From NCBI GenBank assembly GCA_005778225.1, contig SXPC01000102.1:1-59123 (forward strand): a stretch of DNA of 59,123 bases, in the 5' to 3' direction. Position numbers and translations under genes: made by a program. Shown here piece by piece: positions 33,033 through 41,629 of the stretch. Numbering within the stretch: position 1 is the first letter of the stretch; each line of letters opens with the position of its first letter. This DNA is from Planctomyces sp. (lineage in GTDB: Bacteria; Planctomycetota; Planctomycetia; Planctomycetales; Planctomycetaceae). The notes under the pieces are model-generated. The model did no database searches, was not told the origin of the DNA, and saw only the letters and a list, made by a program, of their open reading frames with translations.

Positions 33033-34874
33033 ATGAAGCGGACAATCCCGCTGATGATTACGGCGGTCGGCGGTATCCTGCTGATTGTGGCCACCTTTAT
33101 CCCAGCCACGAAGGACTGGGGTGAGAAGGCGACGATCTGGTTCGATATCCTCGCCGGGATCGCGTTTATTCTGGGTGGCGTCAACTTGTTGATGATCCAT
33201 CTGAGCAAGGTGAGTGATCGCAAGAAAGGCTGGGCCTACTCGCTGATCACGCTGCTGTCGTTCCTGACGATGCTGTTCGCCGGGTTGTTCAAGATCGGTT
33301 CGCCCCCTGCTCCTGACCAGGAGTTCTACGGCGAGTCGTTCGCGCCACTGACCATCTCGCAACTCCCTGATTCCGCGACCTTCACCATACCGGGCGAAAT
33401 CCCTGCGACAATCACGGACCACATCGAACTCCCGGCTTCCGTACGAACACAAATGACGGTCGCCGATGGAACGATCACGTTTCGTGGCTGGATGCGACCG
33501 AATCAGTTGAATGACCTGATCGACTTTTCAGACAACCTGAAATGGCGTGCCACGATGGAGGCGCTCGCTGAGAAAGCCAAACCACAAGTCACGCTGACCG
33601 GTTCACTCGACTGGTACAGCGACCACCGGGCCCTCAGCTATGGCGGCGTGATGACGCCAGAAGATCGAACGAGCCTCGAGCAGATGGGCTCCGATGCTCC
33701 CTGGAAATCAGCCATCGATCAACTCGACAAGCTGACGAATAAAAAAATCAGTCTGAACGTGAAGCCAGAAGACGTCCCGCCTGCATTCATCAACGGTGAC
33801 AAGCCGGCGACAGTCGCCTATGAATCTTCCGGTCAGCTGACTGCGACAGGAGATATGACAACAGGGACTCGCGATACCCTCAAGTCGGTCTTCCCGGTCG
33901 TTCGACCGATGACACCAGAACAGCAGCAAGCCTACTGGCAGTCTCTCGTTGACGCAGGTGAAAAGCCTTTGGATGACGACGCTCGTCAGACCTTCATCGG
34001 CATCCTTGATACGCTGTGGACCAAACAGCAACTCGTTGACATCATCAATGCAGCCGGAATCGCCAAGCCGGGAACGAAGTCGTGGACACAGCTCTATGAA
34101 GAACAACAAGCAGGCGTAGCCGATCTCAATCCGGAGATCCCTGCCGGTGAGAGTGTGACTCTCAATGACGCGCAATTGCAGGCGATTGATGCTTATATTG
34201 CTGCCCCGCAACAAAGAATCAGCCAACTCGTTATCAACCTGAAAGCTGCGGGAACTTTGACCGGTGGTCAACAGGCGGCGATGACTAAGTACCTGTCGAG
34301 CCAGCCGACGAGTGGTCGACTGGGGCGTGACCTGACACAGACGTTGATGGACAAGAATGTCTCGCTTGATCAGGCTCAGTTGGAATTGCTGCTCGGGCCT
34401 TATCGAAGTGAAATGGTCTGGGCACGGATCGTCGAACGCCTCTTCATCGCCTCACACGTCGTCAAGTACCCTTACTCAGGCGAGTACAATGCAACAGGCA
34501 CGCCGTTCTGGTGGATGTACGAGTACATCATGCAGCCTTTGATGGCGACGGTGTTCGCGCTACTGGCGTTTTATGTCGCGTCTGCAGCGTTTCGGGCATT
34601 TCGGGTTAAGAACGTCGAGGCGTCGCTGCTGTTGGGAACAGCGTTCATCATTCTTCTGGGACGAACATTCGCAGGTGTCTGGCTGACAAGCTGGATTGAT
34701 CCTGCAGGGCCTTTCTCTGGTTTTCGTATTGAGAATATGACCGTCTGGATCATGTCGGTCATCAACACAGCCGGTAACCGGGCGATCTTTATTGGGATCG
34801 CGCTCGGGATTATTTCGACGTCGGTCAAAGTGCTGCTGGGAGTTGATCGCTCCTACCTTGGCAGTGATGACTGA
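33033..34874 (+). CDS. Polytopic membrane protein with large soluble insert, MutL operon
   Basis: 613 residues; ATG 33033 has a CTGGAG ribosome site. Three TM helices at the N-terminus (about 5-24, 36-56, 68-88), a ~400-residue soluble region (about 95-490) and three TM helices at the C-terminus (about 507-527, 535-552, 583-601). In the soluble part QPTSGRLGRDLTQTLMDKNV and AEKAKPQVTLTGSLDWYSDH are typical hydrophilic stretches; no catalytic motif is apparent. Immediately before the C-terminal TM block are FIASHVVKYPYSGEY and TPFWWMYEYIMQPL. No named family recognised. Position and strand make it part of the MutL-type operon. Confidence 0.75.
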   Translation: MKRTIPLMITAVGGILLIVATFIPATKDWGEKATIWFDILAGIAFILGGVNLLMIHLSKVSDRKKGWAYSLITLLSFLTMLFAGLFKIGSPPAPDQEFYGESFAPLTISQLPDSATFTIPGEIPATITDHIELPASVRTQMTVADGTITFRGWMRPNQLNDLIDFSDNLKWRATMEALAEKAKPQVTLTGSLDWYSDHRALSYGGVMTPEDRTSLEQMGSDAPWKSAIDQLDKLTNKKISLNVKPEDVPPAFINGDKPATVAYESSGQLTATGDMTTGTRDTLKSVFPVVRPMTPEQQQAYWQSLVDAGEKPLDDDARQTFIGILDTLWTKQQLVDIINAAGIAKPGTKSWTQLYEEQQAGVADLNPEIPAGESVTLNDAQLQAIDAYIAAPQQRISQLVINLKAAGTLTGGQQAAMTKYLSSQPTSGRLGRDLTQTLMDKNVSLDQAQLELLLGPYRSEMVWARIVERLFIASHVVKYPYSGEYNATGTPFWWMYEYIMQPLMATVFALLAFYVASAAFRAFRVKNVEASLLLGTAFIILLGRTFAGVWLTSWIDPAGPFSGFRIENMTVWIMSVINTAGNRAIFIGIALGIISTSVKVLLGVDRSYLGSDD

Positions 34875-34928
34875 TCCTCATTATTTGCATCTTCTCTTTT
34901 CTACGCATCCATCTTTGAGTAACCACTC

Positions 34929-35789
34929 ATGATTGATTTTCTCGATAAACTTGACCGACGCTGGATCTTCCTGGCCATGGGATTGTCCGTGTTGATCCCC
35001 ATTCTGATGAAGCTTCAGTTTCCCGAGACAGCGACTGCCCAGTCGCAGGCTGTTTTCGAAGAGATCGAAAAACTGAAGGAAGGCGATCCCGTCCTCATGG
35101 CCTGGGACTGGGACCCTGCCTCGGCGGGGGAACTTGAGCCGATGGCGAAATCATTCGTCCTGCATTGTGCATCCAAGAAACTGAAGATGTACTTCCTGGC
35201 AATTTACCCACTCGGCAATCAGATGGCTGACAATGACATTGCAGATGTCATCAAGGTCGATTTCCCGGACCTCAAATACGGCGAAGATTATGTTAACCTC
35301 GGGTACAAGCCCGGCTACGAAGGGGTGATCAAGGTCATCGTCAATAATCTGCGCGAACTCTATCCGACCGATTCTCGCGGAACCAACCTCGATCAGATCC
35401 CGATGTGTCGAAACGTCAACAGCGTTCAGGACATGAAGCTGATCATCAATGTTTCGTCCGGATATCCGGGGATCAAGGAATGGGTGCAATACGCTTCGAC
35501 CCCCTACAAGCACAAGTTCAAGCTGGTCGGCGGTTGCACGGGAGTCCAAGCCTCGTTGATGTATCCTTACATTCCTCAACAGCTGGCGGGTCAACTCGGA
35601 GCCATCAAAGGGGCTGCCGAATATGAAAGCTTGGTGACCGAAAAATATGATCCCGATTCGAAACGTGAAATCTATAAAGAAGGCCGACGTCGCATGGGAC
35701 CTCAGTTGATTGCCCACATGCTGATGATCGGGCTGATCATTCTTGGAAATATCGTGTACTTTGCTCAACGATCGCGAGGTGCAGCATGA
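34929..35789 (+). CDS. Bitopic membrane protein, MutL operon
   Basis: 286 residues. TM anchors at both ends (WIFLAMGLSVLIPILMKL, about 12-29; LIAHMLMIGLIILGNIVYF, about 260-278) enclose a soluble domain of about 225 residues with DPVLMAWDWDPASAGELEPM, EDYVNLGYKPGYEGVIKVIV, KLIINVSSGYPGIKEWVQYA and KLVGGCTGVQASLMYPYIPQ. The alternating beta/alpha pattern suggests a Rossmann-like sensor or binding domain. I recognise no named family. Its last codons overlap the next gene by 4 nt (ATGA), a sign of translational coupling. Confidence 0.75.
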   Translation: MIDFLDKLDRRWIFLAMGLSVLIPILMKLQFPETATAQSQAVFEEIEKLKEGDPVLMAWDWDPASAGELEPMAKSFVLHCASKKLKMYFLAIYPLGNQMADNDIADVIKVDFPDLKYGEDYVNLGYKPGYEGVIKVIVNNLRELYPTDSRGTNLDQIPMCRNVNSVQDMKLIINVSSGYPGIKEWVQYASTPYKHKFKLVGGCTGVQASLMYPYIPQQLAGQLGAIKGAAEYESLVTEKYDPDSKREIYKEGRRRMGPQLIAHMLMIGLIILGNIVYFAQRSRGAA

Positions 35790-36712
35790 CGACAACTCCT
35801 CGTCCTGATACGAATCAGAATCTCAAGACGTTCGAAAAGCGAGTCTGGCTGGCGGTGATTCTGATCATCGGCATCGTCCTGATGACCCGTTTTTTCACCG
35901 TCAAAGAAATGGGTCGCTATTACGCTGTCGACACCGGCAGCGGACTGGAAGCAGCGACAGCTGTCGACAAGGAAGCTGGCGTTGCGTTTGTCGATGTTGA
36001 TCGTTCGATCGGCATTTGGATCTCGGCTTTGATGACGATTGGGATCTTCTCGTTTCTCTATAAAGACAATCCTTATTACAAAGTCTGCGAAGCTCTCTTC
36101 ATCGGGATCTCGGCGGCCTACTGGATGGTTCTGTCGTTCTGGACAACCATTATTCCCAACCTGTTTGGAAAGTTGTTCCCCACTTGGACGCAGTCCTGGG
36201 CGATTCCTGGATTACCAACCGCTCATGAACATGACTGGTGGCTCTACTTCGTGCCGCTGATCCTCGGGATCATGCTGCTGATGCGGTTGTTTCCCAAGTA
36301 CGGCTGGATGGCTCGCTGGCCTCTGGCGTTCATCATCGGAACAACAGCCGGCTTACGTCTGATCGGGTTTCTGGAGGCCGACTTCTGGGGCCAGATCATC
36401 AACACGATCAATTCCTTCCCAAGTTATGCCTCTATGATCGAAGCCGTCAACGAGGGGAATTACAGCGAGCTGTTCAAGCTGTCTAATGCGATCATCGTGG
36501 TCGTAAGCATCCTCGCCTGTCTAGTTTACTTTTTCTTCTCGATCGAGCATAAAGGTGCCGTTGCAAAAGTCGCCAGACTCGGGATCTTCGTTTTGATGGT
36601 GACCTTCGGCGCTGGCTTCGGCTTCACCGTCATGGGGCGGATCGCGTTGCTGGCAATTCGACTTGAGTTTCTGATTTACGATTGGCTGGCGCTCGATATC
36701 GTCGGCGGATAA
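35786..36712 (+). CDS. Seven-TM membrane protein, last gene of the MutL operon
   Basis: 308 residues, start overlapping the previous stop by 4 nt. About seven TM helices: VWLAVILIIGIVLMTRFFTV (about 20-39), WISALMTIGIFSFLY, ALFIGISAAYWMVLSFWTTI, WWLYFVPLILGIMLLMRLF, WPLAFIIGTTAGLRLIGFLE, IIVVVSILACLVYFFFSI, and a C-terminal GIFVLMVTFGAGFGFTVMGR. No transporter signature seen. Tight coupling with the bitopic protein argues for a joint complex. The convergent comEC gene ends 6 bp further. Confidence 0.78.
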   Translation: MTTTPRPDTNQNLKTFEKRVWLAVILIIGIVLMTRFFTVKEMGRYYAVDTGSGLEAATAVDKEAGVAFVDVDRSIGIWISALMTIGIFSFLYKDNPYYKVCEALFIGISAAYWMVLSFWTTIIPNLFGKLFPTWTQSWAIPGLPTAHEHDWWLYFVPLILGIMLLMRLFPKYGWMARWPLAFIIGTTAGLRLIGFLEADFWGQIINTINSFPSYASMIEAVNEGNYSELFKLSNAIIVVVSILACLVYFFFSIEHKGAVAKVARLGIFVLMVTFGAGFGFTVMGRIALLAIRLEFLIYDWLALDIVGG

Positions 36713-36718
36713 CGACTG

Positions 36719-39214
36719 TCATTCACTGATGAGAGTCCATCGCCCTGCTTGGTACTGTTCGATTTTCATGGACTGAGTGGTCCAGAAAACGCGGATGGCT
36801 CCCTGGCCTGTTGAGAGCAGATGTCGAGCCGTTGGATACGTGGTGGATAAGTGAGGCAGTTCACCTAACGATTTGTTCGTGCTTGCAATCGCGAAGGTTG
36901 GCTGTGCCCAGGCGCCGAGAACAAGCGGATTCGAGCCTTTCGCGCCATGATGGGGAACGACCAGCAAATCAATGGACTTTGGTTGTGTCGTTTCCATGAG
37001 CGATTTGAGACCATCGTCTTCGATGTCGCCTGTTAGCAGCATTCGCCTGCCCCCATACTGACAATCGACGACGATGCTATTCTCGTTGTCGCTGTCACCC
37101 CAGTCGGCCTCCCTGGGAGAAGGGTGAAGGACTCTCAGCATTACTTCAGGATCAATCGGAATCTGATCACCTGCGTGCACGAACTGAATCTGGCAGCCAT
37201 TTCGGGCCAGCTGATCGCAAAGCGCCAGATACGACGGCGACTGCTCTCGCAACGATGCGTGAGAAATCAGCAGCTGTCGAATGGGGATCGTGTCTGCTAA
37301 ATACGGCAGCAGGTTGTAGTGATCAGCGTCGGTGTGTGAGATCACAACGAGGTCAAGATGGGAAATTCCGAGTGTCGTCAGCGTACGACGCAGAGAGGTC
37401 ACGGTGTAAGGTGTCCCGTAGAACGAACCAGCATCAACCAGCATTGTTCGTCCATTGGGCAGCTTCATGATCGTTGCATTGCCGTGACCGACGGCGTGGA
37501 ACGTCAGTTCGATTTGCTTTGGGCGTATCCAGGACGAAGTCTGCGTGATCCCCAGGCCAATCACGGCCCAGCCGACAGCGAGCGTCAACGTATGACGATG
37601 CCAGCTTGTCAGTCCTCGGGTGGTCGAGAGAAAGAACAGAGGAATCGACCAGAGCGTAAAATAGACAGCCAGCCACCAAGTTCCCAGTCCGCTCGAATGG
37701 ACGAGCATGAACGGGATCTGCTCCGACCAGATCACTGCTTCTTGAAGCATCACCAGTGACCAGTGCAGGACATATGCTAATGGACTGACCAAGGCAGTAG
37801 GCAGAACCAGTAACGGTAACATCGCGACACCGATACCAAGGACGAATCCCAGAAACCATGACAGCGGCACCGACAACAGCAAGCTGACGGCCGAGAACTG
37901 GCCGAATTGCTGAAGCAGAAACGGACCGGTAATGAAAACGATTCCCAGCGGAATCCAGAGAAACCCGAACTCAACGGCTTTCCACCATCGACGCCACCAA
38001 CTGAGTTTTTCAGGTTCGTCTGGCGGGTCGACAGGCCTGCGAAATGTTTCCCAAGCCTGGTACCAGCGGTTGGCCTGGCTGATTGCATACAGACACAAGA
38101 ACGATAACTGTGCTCCCATATCAAACAGTGAGGAAGGATCGATCGCCAGTAACACAATCGTCGAGAGGACCAGTAAGTGATCCAACGGCGGGTCTCGCAT
38201 CAACAGAGTCGCAGACATCCAGAGAGCAACCAGCATCCCAGCCCGGAGCACGGGCGGTCGCAAATCCACGAAGAACAGATACGTCACCAGGATGAAAAGC
38301 AGTAACCATTGACGCTGCATCGGTGAAATCGGCAGCATCTTAATCACGACGACAAACATCGCAACAATCAACGTCAGGTGAAGTCCCGAGATCGAGATGA
38401 GATGCATCAAGCCTGTGTTTTGAAACGCGGTGGAAACTTCGTCCGAGAGATCATCTCGGGTCCCAAGCAATAAGGCAGCAGCCAGCGGATACGTTTCGGC
38501 CGGCATGACCGCGCGCAAGCGATTCTGCAGATACTCTCGCGCCTGCTGCCGTGCATTCAGCAGATAATTGAGTGGGGTCCAACCTGAAGGAGCAAGCACC
38601 TCAATCGACTCTGGATGATCGACACGCAGCGTGGCGGCCAGGCCGTGGTCTTTGAGATAGCGGCCATAGTCAAAATCCGTGGGGTTCAGGGGAGGCGACG
38701 ATGCGCGAAGTTGGCCGTAGAGTTTCAATCTCGATCCAGGAGTCAGATCGAGTCGTTCACCATCAATACTGACCACAAGACGTCCCGAGATCGGCGTTTC
38801 TCGTTCAGGTTCGATCAGAGACTGACAATCGAATTCCAGACGCGTGTAGATCTCTGGCGTTGATGTAGGGCCAGCCATCAGCGTGGGGCGAGTCCGAGTC
38901 GCAGGAACGCTGATGACATGCCCGGTGAGAACAACAATCGAGCGATCCTGATGAACCCAGCAGCGGATATCGTTGCTCGCCGCCATTTCCCGTTGCGTAT
39001 GCGATGACAGTCCAGAGACTGACGTGATCGCAATCAGCGTGAGAAATGAGGAGGCGACGAAACGACTTCGCAAATTCAGCCAGAGGAGAAAGCAGACTCC
39101 AGCCGTGGTCAGCCAGAAGAAATAGTTCAGTTTCCAGACATCATCAACAACAATCCCCAGAACCATAGCCGTCAGAAGCAGGACGGTCGGATGTGGACGC
39201 GGAATGGCGTGCAT
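36719..39214 (-). CDS. comEC: ComEC/Rec2 DNA-uptake channel
   Basis: 831 residues, full length for the family. Inner-membrane channel that takes single-stranded DNA into the cytoplasm in natural transformation. Order: N-terminal TM pair and OB-like domain (QSLIEPERETPISGRLVVSI, SPPLNPTDFDYGRYLKDHGL), the competence TM domain (ALLLGTRDDLSDEVSTAFQN, GLMHLISISGLHLTLIVAMF, LRPPVLRAGMLVALWM), then a C-terminal metallo-beta-lactamase domain with LTFHAVGHGNATIMKLPNGR, VVISHTDADHYNLLPYL (HxDxDH, about residue 625), MLLTGDIEDDG and VPHHGAKGSN. The conserved lactamase ligands are present, so nuclease function is possible. Convergent with the MutL operon. Confidence 0.95.
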   Translation of the reverse strand: MHAIPRPHPTVLLLTAMVLGIVVDDVWKLNYFFWLTTAGVCFLLWLNLRSRFVASSFLTLIAITSVSGLSSHTQREMAASNDIRCWVHQDRSIVVLTGHVISVPATRTRPTLMAGPTSTPEIYTRLEFDCQSLIEPERETPISGRLVVSIDGERLDLTPGSRLKLYGQLRASSPPLNPTDFDYGRYLKDHGLAATLRVDHPESIEVLAPSGWTPLNYLLNARQQAREYLQNRLRAVMPAETYPLAAALLLGTRDDLSDEVSTAFQNTGLMHLISISGLHLTLIVAMFVVVIKMLPISPMQRQWLLLFILVTYLFFVDLRPPVLRAGMLVALWMSATLLMRDPPLDHLLVLSTIVLLAIDPSSLFDMGAQLSFLCLYAISQANRWYQAWETFRRPVDPPDEPEKLSWWRRWWKAVEFGFLWIPLGIVFITGPFLLQQFGQFSAVSLLLSVPLSWFLGFVLGIGVAMLPLLVLPTALVSPLAYVLHWSLVMLQEAVIWSEQIPFMLVHSSGLGTWWLAVYFTLWSIPLFFLSTTRGLTSWHRHTLTLAVGWAVIGLGITQTSSWIRPKQIELTFHAVGHGNATIMKLPNGRTMLVDAGSFYGTPYTVTSLRRTLTTLGISHLDLVVISHTDADHYNLLPYLADTIPIRQLLISHASLREQSPSYLALCDQLARNGCQIQFVHAGDQIPIDPEVMLRVLHPSPREADWGDSDNENSIVVDCQYGGRRMLLTGDIEDDGLKSLMETTQPKSIDLLVVPHHGAKGSNPLVLGAWAQPTFAIASTNKSLGELPHLSTTYPTARHLLSTGQGAIRVFWTTQSMKIEQYQAGRWTLISE

Positions 39215-39263
39215 TTCACGTAAACCGGGATAGTGAGTAAGTGCATTAAGCGCGTTAAGGAAA

Positions 39264-39298
39264 ACACAAAAAAAGGCAGGTGTGTTGCACCTGCCTTT
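39264..39298 (-). terminator. Intrinsic terminator of the cytochrome c gene
   Basis: Read on the minus strand, an 11-bp stem aaaggcaggtg / cacctgccttt with a 5-nt loop is followed by a T-run (A-run at 39268-39274 on the plus strand). It lies 31 bp after the stop of the small cytochrome gene and ahead of comEC, so comEC should have its own promoter. Confidence 0.92.
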
Positions 39299-39328
39299 GG
39301 GAATTCACAATCATTTCGCCAAACAAAA

Positions 39329-39682
39329 TTACTCGGTGGCGTTTGGCAGTTTGTCAGCTTTGATCAGATCGCCGAATGTTTTGCCAGCAATAGCGCTCTT
39401 ACCGGGTTCTGCTTTGGTGAGGGCTTCTTTCAGTTTTGCATCGTCTTTCTCATTCTTGGCAGTCAGGCTCTTGCCAAATTCTTTGGCGTATTCGTTGCGC
39501 TCTTTTTTGTTGTCTTTGTCAGGGTGACACATCATGCACTTGGCTTCGCTGGCAGCAGCTTCCAGATTTGGATATGCCTTCTTGAAAGCAGCCAGATACT
39601 GTGCTCGGGCATAAGCCGATGATGTATAACCGCATGTGAGAGTAAAGCTAAGCACGAACAGAGCCACAATCGAGATACGCAT
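39329..39682 (-). CDS. Small periplasmic mono-haem cytochrome c-like protein
   Basis: 117 residues from the ATG ending at 39682, which has a textbook AAGGAG site 8 nt upstream; the longer frame to 39886 lacks a start signal. Signal peptide MRISIVALFVLSFTLTCGYT then SSAYA, and a haem c attachment motif CMMCH (C49, C52, H53) in EAKCMMCHPDKDNKKERNEY. The sequence C-terminal to it is Lys/Glu/Ala-rich and helical (KSLTAKNEKDDAKLKEALTK) with a possible distal ligand Met missing in the usual place. Likely a periplasmic electron carrier. Ends at its own terminator. Resembles other small planctomycete c-type cytochromes of unknown partner. Confidence 0.82.
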   Translation of the reverse strand: MRISIVALFVLSFTLTCGYTSSAYARAQYLAAFKKAYPNLEAAASEAKCMMCHPDKDNKKERNEYAKEFGKSLTAKNEKDDAKLKEALTKAEPGKSAIAGKTFGDLIKADKLPNATE

Positions 39683-40040
39683 TTCGGTTACTCCTTGGTT
39701 GTTTTTAGTGATTCGGGTGGGCGATGGGCGAGGATCAGGTGGGGCGAAGGCAGGCAAATCAAGCAGCACAGGACACGGCTGCGATGTTTTGTCACAGACA
39801 TTTAAGACGACTTTTTTGGTGGTGTCAATGCCCTGATGTCGGACTGATCGACATTTTTGGATGCTTCCAGATTCCCCAGTCGTCACAGATTCACTTTTAT
39901 GGAGAAAGTGATGTTTTCAGCATCGGCGTCAGGTTGGTCGGACGTTTCCCCTGAAAGCGAACTCAGAGGGAAATTCGGCGAAAAATGATACTCCCGAAGG
40001 CGCGCCGTGAATCTTGTTGACTTGCTTTGATCGTGAACGA
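39683..40040. other. Intergenic, no gene seen
   Basis: About 358 bases between the TPR protein stop and the cytochrome start, both on the minus strand. The cytochrome promoter should lie here. I see no paired promoter boxes of good quality, repeat or hairpin; only a small direct repeat of acttttttgg-type sequence near 39805. Confidence 0.5.
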
Positions 40041-41009
40041 TCAGATCGAACTGCGTTCGAATAAGTCCGGTGTATTCATCAATTCTTCATGGGCACGCAG
40101 TTCCAGGACGCTACGGCGGAGGTGCCGCATTTCTTTACTGAACTCCGATTTGATCGTCTGAAATTTCTCGATGGTGTGCATCAGGCTGGTCGTCGAAAGA
40201 TCGCCGTCAAGTAACCCCTTCATCACAGCAGTCAGAGAGGGGACAAACTTGTCCTGATGGTGGCTGAGAGCTGCTTTGCCATCTTTCTCGATCGCTAGCG
40301 CGAGCTCTTCGACCTTGCGTCGATCTTCCGCCTGCTCGATCGGCGTCAGCTTCTTCAGGCCGGTTCGCTCTTTCTTTGTGCGAATTTTCTTTTCGTCCAC
40401 GAGACGTCCAAACGGGCTCGCGGAGACGTTGTTGTCGACGATCATCGAACGGACCTGCTGGAGGCCTCGTTTGGCGCGTTCGAAGTTGGGGTCGATTTCC
40501 AGCGCTTTTTCGTACTGTTGCTGGGCTTGTTCGAGAAGGCCCATATCGCGCAGCGTATTGGCCAGATTTTGATGGGCATCGATCTGTCCGGGATCCATCT
40601 TCAGGACTTCGCGAAACGAAGACAGCGCGAGGGCATTTTGTCCTGTGCCCCGATAAGCGATTCCCAGATTGTAGAAAGCTTCTTTGGATCGGGACGACTT
40701 CTGCAACGCTTTTCTCAGACAGTCAATCGCTTTGGGATACTGCTTCGTGCGATTGAAGATTGCGCCCAGATTGATCAGCGGACGGTGGTCACGCGGATCG
40801 AGGCGTGTCATGCGTTCGAAATGCTCTTTGGCCTTCTCGTAATTCTCAAGCTGGAAGTAACACTGCCCCAGCCCTTCGTGTGGCTCTAAACTCGCTTCGT
40901 TGATTTCCAACGCTTGTTCGTAGAGATTGATCGCGGATGCGTAGTTCTGATCTGCAATCTCTTTCGCGGCTGCATTAAGAATCACCTGGATCTGCTGGTC
41001 CTGTGCCAT
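40041..41009 (-). CDS. TPR-repeat protein
   Basis: 322 residues from MAQDQQ (ATG ending at 41009). No signal peptide, so cytoplasmic. Five consecutive TPR units in residues about 5-185 with canonical W/L-G-Y-A-F-A-P positions: DQNYASAINLYEQALEINEA, GLGQCYFQLENYEKAKEHFE, NLGAIFNRTKQYPKAIDCLR, NLGIAYRGTGQNALALSSFR, NLANTLRDMGLLEQAQQQYE. After them a charged linker (DEKKIRTKKERTGLKKLT) and a helical C-terminus (EKFQTIKSEFSKEMRHLRRS) form a domain unlike a known enzyme. Scaffold role is likely; partner unknown. 170 bp separate it from the next minus-strand gene. Confidence 0.88.
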   Translation of the reverse strand: MAQDQQIQVILNAAAKEIADQNYASAINLYEQALEINEASLEPHEGLGQCYFQLENYEKAKEHFERMTRLDPRDHRPLINLGAIFNRTKQYPKAIDCLRKALQKSSRSKEAFYNLGIAYRGTGQNALALSSFREVLKMDPGQIDAHQNLANTLRDMGLLEQAQQQYEKALEIDPNFERAKRGLQQVRSMIVDNNVSASPFGRLVDEKKIRTKKERTGLKKLTPIEQAEDRRKVEELALAIEKDGKAALSHHQDKFVPSLTAVMKGLLDGDLSTTSLMHTIEKFQTIKSEFSKEMRHLRRSVLELRAHEELMNTPDLFERSSI

Positions 41010-41179
41010 CGACGTCTTTCTCAGCAGGGTAGATAACACTCGCGAGCGGCGCTCGTTCTGACCGGTTGACAGACAACGGTCACTTCAGATGTGGCCTGCA
41101 TTGTAATCACTCGGACCGAGACCGTCGATATGCTTCCAGAAATTCTCAGACGGACCGTACGAGGGGCAGTTGACGAGTG

Positions 41180-41629
41180 TCAGTTGATGATGACCTCGTC
41201 ACCCGCATCGAAGGTCAGCGAGTTGGTGACGGCAGCAAACAGCGGTTTCAGATCGGCCTCTTCCTGATCATAGTACTGGCACATGATCAAAATGGTCACG
41301 CGCCCCGTCCGAATCGCGAGGAGTTCAGCCGTGCTGATCAGATCGTGGCAGACGAATTCGAGTTCCTCTTTGAGATAGGGGTGACCGCCGAGTTTGCCGG
41401 TCGTGGAGTAACGATCCATTTCTGGATAGCTCTCCGCGAAGGCGGACACGGAGGTCTCCATGACGTCTTCAGGTCGAGGGCGATCGGGCATGATCGTAAT
41501 CGACCAGAAGCCAGTCTGAGCCGTGGAAAGCGTCACTGTGATCGCTTCCACGTCTCCCGATTCATCAACTTCCCAGGCGCCGGGGTAACGAAAACAGACA
41601 CCATGTTTTTGGTAAAGCTCGCCGTTCAT
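41180..41629 (-). CDS. Hypothetical protein coupled to the POT transporter
   Basis: 149 residues. Starts with MNGELYQKHGVCFRYPGAWE, a pattern of the PsbP/DUF1795-like fold (short beta sheet with a helix: ITVTLSTAQTGFWSITIMPD, ILIMCQYYDQEEADLKPLFA). No signal peptide and no metal motif. Its ATG overlaps the stop of the upstream transporter gene by 4 nt (41626-41629), so translation is probably coupled; a link to peptide transport is only positional. Confidence 0.75.
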   Translation of the reverse strand: MNGELYQKHGVCFRYPGAWEVDESGDVEAITVTLSTAQTGFWSITIMPDRPRPEDVMETSVSAFAESYPEMDRYSTTGKLGGHPYLKEELEFVCHDLISTAELLAIRTGRVTILIMCQYYDQEEADLKPLFAAVTNSLTFDAGDEVIIN

